Shown here: positions 36,693-49,325 of the stretch, piece by piece
Layout of the letters: each line of letters starts with the position of its first letter
Position numbering within the stretch: the first letter of the stretch is position 1
DNA from: Abelmoschus esculentus
Taxonomy: Eukaryota > Streptophyta > Magnoliopsida > Malvales > Malvaceae
DNA length: 64,000 nt
Direction: 5' to 3'
Assembly (NCBI GenBank): GCA_035048815.1
Contig: JAUCBN010000042.1
Coordinates: forward strand, 7,316,001 to 7,380,000
The notes under the pieces: generated by a model
Told to the model about the DNA's origin: nothing
The model's database searches: none
The model's input: the letters and a program-made list of their open reading frames with translations, nothing else
Translations under genes and position numbers: made by a program

Positions 36693-38122
36693 TTAGATCT
36701 ACAACAATGGAAATACATAAAGTAAATTTACCAATTTGAAATATTATAAATATGTCTTTGTTTATAAAATACTCCCACTATTTTTTTCAAAATTAAAAAT
36801 ACCTCTCGTTTTTTAATTTCGAAAAAAATCGACGAAAATTTTTCTAGTGAGTGAGGATCCATAATTCACCAATTTCCTAAAACAACTTTGGCTTTTATTT
36901 TAGGATAGAGGTTATTTAGTTAAGTAACCTTTTACTAATTACATCTCAAGTGAACGACTCTTGTTTATTCATCTCATGACTTAACCAAATACTTAGCCTT
37001 TAGGTTTCTAATCCTATTGAAATAACCTAAATAAGTTATTACCAATATTTCGACTGATGAATAACACTTGCTTATTCTTCGCGTTTAACCAAGATGGAAT
37101 TATGTGTCAATGCTTTGGCAAAACCCATATAAGATCGATCAAGGCCTTAATAAGGGTAAATATTTGACGGCAAATTTAACTTAGATTAATTTAAGGGAAA
37201 TCTTTAACTATCTCATCGTTATTTCTTTTAATTTGTCCCTTATTGATCTCATCAATCTATACGAGTAGAAGATATATATCATACATTGCATCACATACAT
37301 GATAGATATAAAACAATAAGATTGCAATGGTTATAGCCCAAAATAAAGAACTAAGGTGACCCATCCAAGACCAATTGGAGAACCTTAAAACCCTAATTCT
37401 ACACTAAAACTACTTCTCAAGCATCTTCTTGTCTTTGTTCCAAACGTCTCGATTGCTTCTTGAAATAATATTATAATTATAGAAACTCATTTTATATATG
37501 AAAGAGTAAGATAAGAAGATAAGTACAACAGAGATAGAGAAAGGCACGACACGCATGCTATATTTAAAATTTACAACTATTGTAAAAGCAACAGCTATAA
37601 CCATGCATGTCAAACACCGTGCAAAGCAAACATATCATATATTTGCTATCACGAAATTGTTAATATTACCAATATGGACCTACAATCTATGCTGCCTATG
37701 AAAGAGTCAAGGGGTGAACCCCTTGTGGCCACAAGCCGTACCGGTACGGTTGACAGGAAATTTTGAAAAATAGATACTATTTTTCTATGGAAAAACATTA
37801 CAATTTGATAAGATTTATCAACAGATAGGTATTTTCGGGATGTTTAAAATCCCTTAGATTTTTTCGTATCGGAATAATAATTATTCCTTTTACCTCGATG
37901 CGATCTGCTATCGTACTTCCGTCGATCACTATGTCAACGATTGACATATGATTATCGTATAACCCTTGTAGCAACCTGAAGACTATAATTAACAAATTAA
38001 CATATTAATCGTATCCCTAATCGACTACTAATATCAATATTTACATCGCCGATATAGTAAAACAAATCATGCATCGCATACATATCACATCACCCAAGTA
38101 TTTAACCCGATTACGGATCGTA
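36693..38122 (-). other. Untranslated leader of the copia element
   Basis: AT-rich, with only short open frames, between the primer site and the Gag start. At about 1.4 kb it is long for a copia leader. A GTACCGGTAC palindrome lies near 37739. Confidence 0.6.
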
Positions 38123-38140
38123 CAAGTGGCTCTGATACCA
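38123..38140 (-). promoter_or_regulatory. Primer-binding site of the copia element
   Basis: On the minus strand TGGTATCAGAGCCACTTG follows the LTR end CCAACA by one base. It is an exact match to the usual initiator tRNA-Met site. Confidence 0.92.
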
Positions 38141-38141
38141 C

Positions 38142-39590
38142 TGTTGGGACCGCCGATACACCCCAAGCGTAGCGGAACAAAATTGCGATGGTCTTTTCAG
38201 TGATCCATGTATGTTTATTCCGAAATCGGGAGGAAGAGATGCGATGACTTACATTAGGTTCCTTGATAAGCAACAAAACCAACAATTGGATTTGCGACAA
38301 TCACGATCGTTTAAAAATTTGAATCTTTAGCCTCCACAAATAACGTCTCGGCCTCTACTAATTTCACCCGGTTGATAGAGAAAAATCTTGAAAAAATATT
38401 TTTTGTGATTCTAGGGTTTGGGAATTCAGAATTCTCTATTGTGGCTGCTAGACCAAAGATCCTTTATGTAGGTGTAATCCTAGGTATAAGAGTTTGATTC
38501 CGAATTTATTTATAGGAAATAATTACTTTAATTATTTCTTTAAATTTCAGATTCTATATTTAATTCGAATTTAAAAGAGATATAATTATTTTAATTATAT
38601 CCTTTATTTAAAATTTGGGATTAAATATAATCTACTTATACTTATATATATTTTTGCTCATTTTCATCCATTGGGTGTGATCTTGTAGGCTCATTGTAGC
38701 GTTAGTAATAATATTAGAATAATTCTAATATTACAAATAATGAGTGAAATCTAGCAATATATCATTGTCATCTAAAGTTACAAGAGATCATGATTTGATG
38801 TATCATGTCTGTGACCAACTATCTTAATATATTGTATCCTTTTGTCCTTTTATATCTTTAATAGGAACAAGTTTTGGAATAGTCATACTTGTATAGCCTA
38901 TTTTAATGTTTCTTGATATCTATAGTGAAATATTTTTAATGAATAATTTGTGATATCTCATATCAACATATTCAAGCATGGCCAAGCATTTCTAGTCTCA
39001 CTCAATCAAGTGGTCTTTGATATATTTTCCTATTATGTAGGGAGGACAAATCCTATCTTGATCATTAACATCTCACTACATACATTGTAATATATCTAAT
39101 GTCAGTTTTTATAGTATAACTAATTACGAGACACGTTTAACTGCATCAAAACCTAAAACAACATATGTTGAGATAGTAATAATCTCAAGTCTAAGGATCA
39201 CACATATAGTTGTTACTATAAGCAATATCGTGACCGTCACATAATCATCCAAAATATATGCTCATAGTGGGTCAATCCAATATATTATTCTCTACTAATA
39301 TATTCATGTATTAATTCTGACATCTCTATGTCAATGACAACTCATTGTCATCAATTAATCACATGTTAGTCTTAAGCGTATTATTATTGTTCATACCAAT
39401 ATTAATACTTGACTGGATCTTTTAATAATAATACATATATTATTATATGGACCTTATTATTTCTCAGTTTATGTTATACATTGACACAGATATATGAAAA
39501 CAACAATGACAATACCTTGATTCAATAAAATTGGTAAATAAAAGTATCCTTATAATCATCATTTGATTGGTCTTTGGGCATACTCTAACA
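38142..39590 (-). repeat. 5' LTR of the copia element (1449 bp)
   Basis: On the minus strand it runs TGTTAGAGTATGCCC...GGTCCCAACA. It defines the family of the two solo LTRs at 18652 and 32274. Confidence 0.92.
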
Positions 39591-41169
39591 GTACCTCAAT
39601 CGGATAACTCCAATACACCTTATCCACTAACACATCTAAACCCAATGAGATTTTCACACAAACTCTTATATCTAGATCCTCGGCTAGAAAACTTCATTAT
39701 TGAGATATCTCACTACGTAAGTAGGAGTGGGTACACCTTGAGTCCACAAGTGAAACTATGTGAACTGCAAAGAAGGTAAACATAACTGAGATAACATCGT
39801 TAGCTTCACAGTCCTCTTGTCAACTCACAACATACTCTCTAGCTGGTGCTCTCACCGTAGATTAGAAGGTACCATACGATACATGACTTATCCATCCCTG
39901 AGAAAATCCTCGATCTCTCTGTCCTGGATAACTAGTCTTATTTCCTTGCTCTGTCGGCAACTTTACAACCTTAAGACAGTCCTTCAAGAAGTGTTCTGTC
40001 GACCCACAACGATAACAGGCTCTAACCATTCCCCAACACTCTTTTCTATGATTCTACTCATACTGAGGGTAAGCTGAAGCATCCAAACTCTTTTAAGAAC
40101 TCTCCAGGATCATCATCGGGGATGATGTACATTGTCTCCTTCTATCTACCAATTCAAACCTTTGGTTCAATCTCGATCCCTGATTCGGAAGATCGTCTAT
40201 TCTAGTTCCAATAGTTTCTACTCATTCTCAAGTAGGATTGAGAGTTGTTGGAGTAGTTCTAGTTGTTCCCTCTAGCACCTCCTTATCCGTATGATGATGC
40301 ATAAGTCAAACCTTACACTTGTTCCAAATACTTGGCGCTAATTGTCAACTCTAAAAAACCTTAGGTGGGCAGTTGTAAGATAAGTTTGGATCTCCTTCTT
40401 TAAACCCTTCAAGAACCTCTAACATCGCATCTTCTCCGTGACCACCAACTTTGGAGCATAACAACTCAACCTTAGGAACTCTTGTTCATAATCAAAGACC
40501 GAAAAATTTCCCTTACATAAGGTGGATGAATCGATCCCTTAAGGCATTTATATGGGTATCACCCACCACTTCTTCTCAAACTTATCAAGAAAATTAACCC
40601 AAGTTGGACGATTGGGATACCATCCAACCTCTACCGTCTCCCACCATTCTCCTACATTGACCTTCAAAAACGATAGAACACACGATAGCTTAACTTCTGA
40701 CCTTATCCTTACTTGCCTCATGATTCACCAGGTATCATGCAAACACTGGTCAGCTTGCATGGGATTGTCTAGTCCCATCCCGTGGAAGTCAACAGCTACT
40801 TGCCTACGTACCCTATCAATAGGTGCCTCTCGAGGCGTAGCAGATGTCCTCAGTATAGCTCTCACAATCCGATATAGCACCTGATTCAACTATGAGAAGT
40901 AGTTGACCCCTTGTCCAACTACGTCCTCCGACGGTACCTCTATCTCGGGCACGTACTAATTGTCATAGTCCCTTTCTCGGAAACCCTCTCTTCTTATCTT
41001 CTCTATCTCTTCTTGACATACTCCCTTACTACACAACAAACAAAAGAGGTTACACTATTAAGTTTTTAGCATTAATGCAAGTACGACTTTGACTCATAGA
41101 CATGTATTTATCTAACAACTATATATCATACTATACTCCCCGGGGACTTCCTAAAACCAACTAAAATAA
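39591..41169 (-). pseudogene. gag pseudogene of a third gypsy element
   Basis: On the minus strand a knuckle CYRCGSTEHFLKDC (about 40018-39976) is intact as C-X2-C-X4-H-X4-C. The stretch from about 41050 down to 40100 has the style of gypsy gag but many stops. The frames visible on the plus strand here are antisense. The element is cut at 39590 by the copia LTR. Confidence 0.72.
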
Positions 41170-41182
41170 AACTTTGATACCA
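41170..41182 (-). promoter_or_regulatory. Primer-binding site of the third gypsy element
   Basis: On the minus strand TGGTATCAAAGTT, five to eight bases after GAGTGTAACT. It has the same layout as in the Tekay element at 15829-15852. Confidence 0.75.
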
Positions 41183-41189
41183 CTAAAAG

Positions 41190-42955
41190 TTACACTCTCG
41201 ATCTAGATGTAACATTGGGCCTATGGCCCAAAACGTGTGTTACAAATTTTCGCTTTAAAAGCCCAAATAACTAATCTAAAACCCATTTAAGTACATATCC
41301 ATAACAAGTCCATTAATTTCAAAAAAACGTAACTTCAATAAATCCAAAAGTAAAAGAGCTCTAAATATTATAATTCGTTTAAAACATTTGACTCGGTTCA
41401 TTTTAAAATAAGAGTCACAATTACATATAAGGTTTAAAAGTATAAGACCCATTATATACAATAAAAGTACTCTAACATAAGTCGATGTTGAAACCAACCA
41501 GGATAGTGCTGCTCCGACCCTTGTCGCCACCTAACCTTCCCATAAAAACATACTCCAAAAATGCTTAGCTATAGAAGCTCAAATATGTACTCCACCACTC
41601 GACCCACATCGTATATATAATAGATATACCAAATGCTACATGAATGATATCATGGCATGAGAACAATGTCGCTATCATAACCGCCTAAACAAAGGATATC
41701 ATGCATGTATATTATCGTCAAACAACATATATATGTTAAGAGAAGTCCACACAACATCTCATATACCGTAATAGTAATATATATATAGTATGGCCCACGA
41801 ACAATAAACATCGGGATCATACACTACAAGTAGAGCTCACATCCACTTAGCATCGGGATCCCATACACTATGATAAGGCACACGTCCACTAAACATCAAG
41901 ATCATACATTCATGTTTGGAATGGTCCATTCAGCATCTTCGAATAAGGCTTGCGTCCACTAAGCATCAGGATCTTACATTATGCATTTCTTCGAGTGTTG
42001 CAACACTTTAATCATATATATAGTGTTCCAACCTATCACCATCTAATTACCCACCAATTAATGAGTGATTAGCAAATTACCTCATAAATATGGTTAAATT
42101 ATCAATTTCTCTATTTTAGCATTTATTTTGCACCATAGGAGACTTTAAGACCTTTTACCCCGAATTATAGAACCCCAAACGAAAGTGTTAATTTTTTATA
42201 GATAATCAAGCTAGTATCGATATACCTATTTGGGGTATTAGTACACCCCAGTATCGAAACACCTCCATCGAGTATCGATACGTTAAGCTAATTAGCTTCA
42301 AATAAACCAAGAATGCCTATACTTACCGATACGATTATCCCTTATAGAGATACTAAACTGAGCCTGTATCGATACACCTATTTCGTATACTGATACACCT
42401 TATAACATAAACTTAATATAATAGTGGTATTTGTAAGCCTTTGCGTACCGATATCAAAATTATCTTTGGAATTTGAATTAAGTAAGGGGTTTTGGTACAG
42501 GGTCAGACGTACCGATATGTTCCTTCTATTTTGCCTACCAATATACTCTAGCATACTGATATGGGATCAACCCGTACTAGTACCCCTACGTGAAAATGTA
42601 GTTCTAGTTTAGGAAATGATCAAATTTTCTAGCTCAACCTATATGGTTGATTCTCACGTTGTTCCAACATGTTATTGGGATGATTTTAAACATATTTTTA
42701 ACCATTTTGCATTAATTTATCATCAATCTACCAAACCACCATTAAAGGTTTCTCAAGCAACCAAAGCAATCAAATAAACAATCAAGCATACAAAAAGCCT
42801 AATTTTATAAGATACATTATGCTAAGGAGTTAGTAGAGTACCAACCTTTTGCAAAAGCCAACGGTAACCACGTTTCCCTCTTCTCTTCAAACTTTCTCTT
42901 TCCCAAGATTCCTTGAGGTAACTTCAACTTCCTTCCCTATAAACTAGAGCATAGA
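41190..42955 (-). repeat. LTR of the third gypsy element, 5' end missing
   Basis: On the minus strand it ends beside the primer site. Its other end is lost at about 42955. Parts match 4240-4700 in the opposite direction. It contains TATCGATA-type words (42215-42560) and a degenerate repeat at 41790-41985. Confidence 0.7.
41790..41985. repeat. Degenerate tandem repeat in the LTR
   Basis: About four units of roughly 50 nt share CACTTAGCATCGGGATC-like words (AACATCGGGATCATACA, TAGCATCGGGATCCCATACA, AACATCAAGATCATACA, AGCATCAGGATCTTACA). Confidence 0.7.
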
Positions 42956-43802
42956 AATGGGATTATTTTATTTGTGATAGTGTGGATATCAATTATATTA
43001 TTTTATTTGTTTTTGAAGAATTTACACGTAGGAAACACTATTTTAAGAAAAAAAAATTAAGTTCATGCATTTTTATTTTTATTTATGAAAATTTAAGTTG
43101 TACGTATAAATTTATATTTTAAGAATATTAATTTAATTAATATATATTAATCTGAAACATTAATAATTTTGTTATAACAAAATATTTTTATAAATATTTT
43201 GAGAGGGAAATTATGTTTTTTTCAAATAAAGGGATTAATAATAATTCCTCCAAAGTTCAGAGTCTCGTGCCCTCCGGCCTTCACATAATTTTTTCATTGA
43301 TTACTTATTATAAGAAACACTCAATTTATTCTATTCTATTTCGAATTTATTTTTAATTTATCGTTGTCATTACTTATTCTAATCAGAATATAAAATCCAG
43401 CAGTGAATTGGTCCAAAGCATGGGCTAAATATATCGTAGAACCACTGACCCAAACCATGGATCCGTAAGACATAAAAGTTTGTTAATTAAGTTACGGTAT
43501 TGAATTTTAATAATTAGTTCGTTTAATCAAAAGAACTAATATAAACAAGAATAAGAGTGTTTTTATTCATTTACTTTCTTGAATTTTAATAATCCGTTCG
43601 CTTATATTTATTTAAATATATTCATTTATATTTATTATTTTTTATTATAATTAAAAATTTAAAATATATATTTATTAAAGTATTTATATTTAACAATTTA
43701 CAATATGATACAATAAGTTTTAGTTTAAACTCATTCTCATTATTAGTATTGTGCTTTGGTTTTGGAGTTACATGCGACTGGATGCACACGGATCCGGCTC
43801 TG
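42956..43802. other. AT-rich DNA without a gene
   Basis: Nothing recognisable apart from A/T runs. Confidence 0.5.
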
Positions 43803-43885
43803 ACGGCGCAATTTCAGACGGTACCTCATCCCGTTCTTTTACAAGGTATTGGTCCTACGAGTGGTAGCGCCTGAAATTGCGCCGT
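43803..43885. repeat. Imperfect 83-nt hairpin
   Basis: The 23-nt arm ACGGCGCAATTTCAGACGGTACC pairs with 43863-43885 at 21 of 23 positions; the loop is 37 nt. The arms are GC-richer than the surroundings. It could be a small-RNA precursor, a tiny foldback element or a transposon end pair. Confidence 0.85.
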
Positions 43886-43919
43886 ATATAGAATTAAACA
43901 ACCATTTTTGTCCAACGCA

Positions 43920-43976
43920 AACTAATGGAGGTACCTCCTGTTCTTATTAAACAATAAGTATCTCCCTCCATTAGTT
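43920..43976. repeat. Second hairpin, 57 nt
   Basis: Outer arms AACTAATGGAGG and CCTCCATTAGTT pair perfectly, and an inner stem CTTATT/AATAAG closes a 4-nt loop. It shares GGTACCTC...TTCTT with the hairpin 110 bp upstream. Confidence 0.85.
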
Positions 43977-45149
43977 CCCAAAGTGATATCAATCCATTTT
44001 TTACTTTTAGTAGGGTAAATGTAATCTATAAATCGATCCAAATCGTAGGTAATGTTTAAAGAATTTTTAGTTTGATATTTATAGGATGATAAAATATTTA
44101 AATTTAAGAGAATAAAAGATTTATGAAATTTAATCTTTATCCGTTTTCTTTATTCAAAGGTTAAAAGTTGCTTAACTAGAATTAAGAATTCTGAATTCTG
44201 AATTCTAATTGAAATCAAATTGATTTTTAATCTTTTACGAAAAATTTTAACCTTTTATGTAGCTTATAAATAGAAAGTATTCCGCTCTTGTCAAATGAAC
44301 TTTCACTCAATAAGTCTTTTAAAACCTCTCATAGTTAAAAAATTCGGTGATCAGAGGAGCAGTACCACAGAAGTCCACTTCGATTTCAGGTTTACGAAAT
44401 AAAGAGCGACCATGTTAACATTAGGGGACAAATCGCCTATTGTAGCGATTACACTCATCGGGACGAATTTATTTCTAAGATAATGGTTAATACCACTACA
44501 TGGTTTGATTTTGAATAATTATTTTATAATTTCAGTACTAATTTTACAACAATCTATTTTTTCAATAATTTAGTAACAAATTCTATATACTGTTGTTCAC
44601 ATATTAACCGTATTTCGGGTTAGTATGTTTTCATATTGTTGTTCAAATATAAACCTAATTCTGGGATAATATGCTTTCATACTTTCTATAAAAATCTTTT
44701 ATAATATATTAAATGCTACTTTAATCGTTAGAGTAAAGCGTATTCCTAAAAATTTGTAGCTTTCTAATGAGTTTTATAACGACTTACAGTTTTTTATAAT
44801 ATTTCTTTGAGTGGTTTATTCCTTTACAAGTAATTAAGGTCACATTTATGAGTTGTGATCTTTATGAAAATCAATCATTATTAAAGACAATTATAAAGTA
44901 TAAAAATAGGTCATACTTATTTTTCTGCAGATTATGAGTGCTTTTATTACTAAAAAGTAGGATATAATTTTATGTTTTTATGTTCATCGTAGTTTCGAAG
45001 AATAAAAATAGGATATATTTCGTTATTATATTTTTTTCAATTGTTACTCATGTAATTGTCCAAGAAGATGTATTTTCTGAGATGAGAAAATTGAAAGCAT
45101 TAATGGCTCTAGAAAGCACAAGTCAATACCACCGCACGTGTAAAGTCTT
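43977..45149. other. AT-rich DNA with a promoter-like module
   Basis: No protein gene is seen. Around 44266 CTTATAAATAG resembles a TATA box. It is followed by less AT-rich DNA to about 44480 that looks like the start of a transcript or an LTR. An open frame at 44980-45189 has no domain. Confidence 0.4.
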
Positions 45150-46592
45150 ATGTTCTTGTAGTACAAGTATATATTGTGTCAAGTTATAATATAAAAGATT
45201 ATCGTCCCTACCAGGATTGATGTTACTCTCGCAATTTATTGATCCTACACTAAAAAATAAAAACATAAGTAAATTGATTGGGTTTTGTAATTAAAATAAC
45301 TAAAGTAATTAAAGTAAATTGAGAAATCAAGGGTGAGAGATAGACCATATTAGATTGTTTTAGTAGTGTGAATCAGAGTATAAGATTGTCGCCTTAGTGT
45401 GTCGTTGAAGGGTCACCTTAACTGCCTTGGCGGGGTTATGCTTGAGTGACAAGTTGACAGTTGAAAGTTTGACATAAGATCCTTTTATGTCTCATTTTTC
45501 TTAATTCAGAGTGCTATTGTGGCCACGTCTTGATAATACCTCCCGACATGAATCAAGGATGAACACCAACCGATATTAGATTTTTTAAAGTCGTTGAAAT
45601 CCAAACTTATACCTAAGCCGAATTAGTTTTTATCGAAGTAGATAAAAACAGTGTTTTATAAATTTCATGAGTCTAACTCTCTCGATATTAAACAAAAGGA
45701 TTTTTTCATACAAACTTCTCTCCCGAGCTTGAGTGTAAGGAAGAATACAAACCAAGAATAAAAAAAACTTTGAATTCAAATTTGCATTAATCAAAACTTA
45801 AATAAAATACAAACTTCCTCTCACAACTAATCCACAAAATAATCTAAGCCCTTAGAATTTAGAACGTGATGATGGTAGAGGAAGACTAGTTTTTTTTTAA
45901 TAACTACATGATTTCAAGATATCTTACTCTCTACCTAAGGTTTGGTATACATAGGCTTGACATAGATCAAATTCTTCTAAAGTAGTACAACTTGGAATCA
46001 AATATAAAATTATAAAAAGAATAAACCTTTTTATTTTAATTCCCAATTGACTCTCGTTTGACTTTTTTCACATGGCTTCGACCTTGACTTTTCATGTGTT
46101 TCCCATATCTGATCTTTACGCTACTTGCCTTGAAAATCCATCTTTTTTTTCTCTTCAGATCACCTACCATATCAATATTTTTTCATTTGCCGCCTTAACG
46201 GATTGCTATCACGGCAGGTGTTCTTCTTTATCTCAAGTTAGTCTTCTGCCTTGGTTTGATTTACATCGGTATAATTTTTTTTGGTTTGGTTCGGTCTTAT
46301 TATTCCTCATCTTAGTATGTCTCCACAATGTCTGATGAAAAATCTCAACTACAATTTCCCATCTTGTCCCCGCGATATTTTTCTGTCTGGGAGTTAAATT
46401 ACCTATCAAGGCATAAAAACAACCGTAATAATTTTTTCCACCAAATATTGGATACATTCAATAAATATCCATACTTGAGCTAAACTGAGGGAATTATGCA
46501 TAAACGACCATTGTTGCCTCTCAAATGTGCTTAAAACTTACAATAATTATAGTAAAAAGTTTATATAAAATAGAACTTTTGAGCACTACCAA
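45150..46592 (-). repeat. Tat/Athila-like 3' LTR, minus sense (copy E)
   Basis: On the minus strand it starts at TGGTAGTGCTCAAAAG (46592), just after ACTTGAGGACAAATAATAAT and GAGTT. This purine-rich approach is the known style of 3' ends of Tat/Athila-type elements. The body matches copies A-C, including CTCCCGAGCTTGAGTG and TCTCTCGATATTAAA. Confidence 0.7.
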
Positions 46593-48544
46593 ACTCGAAT
46601 TATTATTTGTCCTCAAGTAATGCTAAAACAAAATCATTAATTTCTATGATATTATGTCCTCTTTGCTATCACGATGGGATTCATCTCTCCTTCTGTTTTT
46701 ATCTCGGATGTCTAGAATTTCCTCAGAATTAAACTGTAATTCTTGTGAGTGTATGCTTAATTGTGAACATGACTGATTTTAGAAGTTCTAGATAATCTCT
46801 ATGTTCAAGACTCATGACTTGGATTTTACTTATCTTCTCGTCCTTTTTCTTATCAAAACTTGAGTCAATTTTGGACACCTCGATTGTTATTTCTAGTACT
46901 AGAGCCAATTTTAACACCTCTAGCATGGAGAAGAGTTTAATGAATCGTAGAACCTTTTTTTAGGCACCTCTAATAACTTAGTCTAGAGCCTGTTTCAAGC
47001 ACCTCTAGACATTATTCAAAATCTAAATCTCTATCACCTAGATTTATAAAGAACTTGTAAAATAAGACGAGTCACAAAAGTATTTTAGGTTTTTAGACTT
47101 ATAGTGTAATTCTAAGTACTATTCCTTTGAAATCTTACAAATTTAAGCATGGTGAGAGGTATGTTCTACTCTAGTGAAGGTTTGGGCATATTTCTATCGA
47201 GGGAACAAAATCATAAAAATTAGCAACAAAATTTGTTTAACAGAGCTAGAATACTCAGAGGACAATGAGGCTTAACATATTTTGATCATATTGATAAAAT
47301 ATTGGCAACACTCCTCCAAACTCAAAGGATGCATTATCCTCAATGCATGAATCTGAATACAAGGCAACAATAGTAGATAAGATTAAACATAAAAATGAGA
47401 AAACAAAGAGATAAAAAGACTATATTTATACGTTGCGGCGGGCCTCTGGTGTATCTTGAGGTCTATCTATTTGAGTGGAGTTTGATGAGATTCAGTTATG
47501 AAGATAGAAAACTACAATGGAAAACAAGAGTGAAGTATGAAGCAAAACAAGGGAAATGGAGATTTTTGGCGGCAAAACCGCTATGATGAGTTTTTGGATG
47601 GGTGTTGTGGACTTGATTTCTGGGTCGTTTTATATATTTTATGGCTTCTTATTCTTGGGTTTTCTTCCTAGAACAAAACAAATAAAAATTATTAATTCAA
47701 AAATAATTAAACAATTTTCCTAAAAAAATAAAATTAAAAATATAGGGCGATGAGAATAAATTTTTAAGATATAAAAGGGGTAAATTGATATGCATCTCCT
47801 AGAACAATTTCTTCCTTTTCTTGTGGAATGTGAGAATCCTTGTATTGTTTCAACCGTTGGCTAGTGACTTTGAATTCTTGTTCATCCTTGGTTGATTTTA
47901 TCGTTACAACACCATGGGTGATTTATTTTGAGATAGCTGAGGTGACCTTGTGAAATGCTATAGAGGTAGAACTATCTACTACTACCAAGGCGATATTGCA
48001 TACTACTGTTGAGACAACATCTTTCAAGGCGGTAAACAATTGCTCATCTAGTAATATCTCCTGACTATCAAGACAGATGCTTCTGAGGCATTCTTCTTGG
48101 GTTTCATTGTGGCATAAGTTGCCACGACATGCTTCATCACTGTCAAGATGGGCTTCTAGGTTATTACCGAGACAATTTATTTCTGCATTGAAGTTAAATC
48201 ACTAGTTGCCTGGATCAACTGGGATTCTTCTTGATCGTCAGGATGTTTAAAGGTTTTGAAGACGTTTATTTTTGCTTAATGATCATTAAACTTAACGATA
48301 AGCTCTAATTTTTCACAATCAATCAAAGTTTGTCCAGTGGAAAAAATTGTCTTCCCAAGATTATAGGAGCATGTTCATATGATTTACAGTCAAGAATAAG
48401 AATGTTGGAATGAAAAATAAACTTATCCACTCCGGTATATATTCAATTTTTTCTTTTGGTTGTACATAACAACGATCGGCCAGTTATAGCATGATAATAG
48501 TTAGTTTTGTTTGTCCAATTTTTAGCTTCTGAAACACTGATTTA
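46593..48544 (-). pseudogene. Gutted interior of a Tat/Athila-like gypsy element
   Basis: On the minus strand a protease-region remnant (about 48430-48325) reads DKFIFHSN...PIILGRQFF, like the conserved PIILGRPFL block. At 47916-47791 an integrase C-terminal remnant reads HGVVTIKSTKDEQEFKVTSQ and continues RLKQY. Reverse transcriptase, RNase H and the integrase core should lie between them but are missing. From 47790 to 46593 is a non-coding 3' region. The domain order agrees with the LTR orientation. Confidence 0.65.
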
Positions 48545-49325
48545 GGCATCAAATAATCTAAGTCCTAAGGGAATTTAGAAAATGACAATAATGAAGGAAG
48601 TTTAGGGTTTTTTTAATGATTACTCGATTTTAAGATGTCTTACTCTCTACCTAGGTGGTTTATATAGGCTTGACTAGGTTAAATCCTTCTAAAGTAGGAG
48701 TACAATTTGGAATTAAATAAACTTTTATTAAAAGATTAAATCTCTTTATTTTAATTCCTAATTGACTCTAATTTGACTTTTTTCACGTGGCTTTGACCTT
48801 GACTTTCTATGTGTTTCCCCAACTTCGATCTCTGTGTTGCTTGACTTGAAAAGTTGACCTTGTTTTTCTTTTTAGATCGTCTATCATATAAGTATTTTTC
48901 CATGTGCCGCCTCAGTGAGCATAATGTGTTACCTCAACGAGTTGCTATCTTGGCGAGTATTCTGCTTTGTCTTGAGTCAGTCTTCTACCTTGGTTAGAAC
49001 TGTATCAATACAGTTTTACGTGGTCTGGTTTAGTGTACTTATTAATCATCTTAGCATGTCTCTACAATATCTGGTGATAAATTTCGACTGCAAGTGTCAT
49101 CCTAGCCACCATGAATTTTTTTGCTCAGGTGACAAATTGTCTATCAAGATATAAAAAATAATATATTTTCCAAAACATATTGCATAAATTCGATAAATAT
49201 TCATACTAAAGCTAAATTGAGGGAATTATACAGAAATGACCATTATTACCTCTCAAAGTGAGCTTAACTCACAATAATTGCAATAAAAAGATATATAAAA
49301 TAAAATTTTTGAAGACTTTTCGAAG
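48545..49325 (-). repeat. Partial Tat/Athila-like LTR, minus sense (copy F)
   Basis: It matches copy E from about 45850 to its end (landmarks TCTTACTCTCTACCTA, ATAGGCTTGAC, TTCACGTGGCTT). The 3' part of the LTR is missing where the protease remnant begins. Confidence 0.68.

Larger units (their letters stand above)
31797..39590 (-). mobile_element. Ty1/copia element, minus strand, 3' end missing, with nested solo LTR
   Basis: The minus-strand order is 5' LTR (39590-38142), tRNA-Met primer site, leader of about 1.4 kb, gag, protease, integrase, reverse transcriptase (split by a solo LTR) and the start of RNase H. It is cut at 31797 by LTR copy C, so no 3' LTR is present. Stops and frame breaks occur throughout. 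The order integrase before reverse transcriptase is diagnostic of copia. Confidence 0.88.

Noticed and set aside
40552..40884. 110-codon plus-strand open frame
   Set aside because: It is antisense to the degenerate gypsy gag that reads on the minus strand.
41790..41985. Repeat units with regular words, considered as a CRISPR-like or satellite array
   Set aside because: Units are degenerate, lie inside an LTR, and the genome is a plant. It is an LTR minisatellite.
44980..45189. 69-codon open frame
   Set aside because: No domain; it partly overlaps the end of the Tat/Athila-like LTR.
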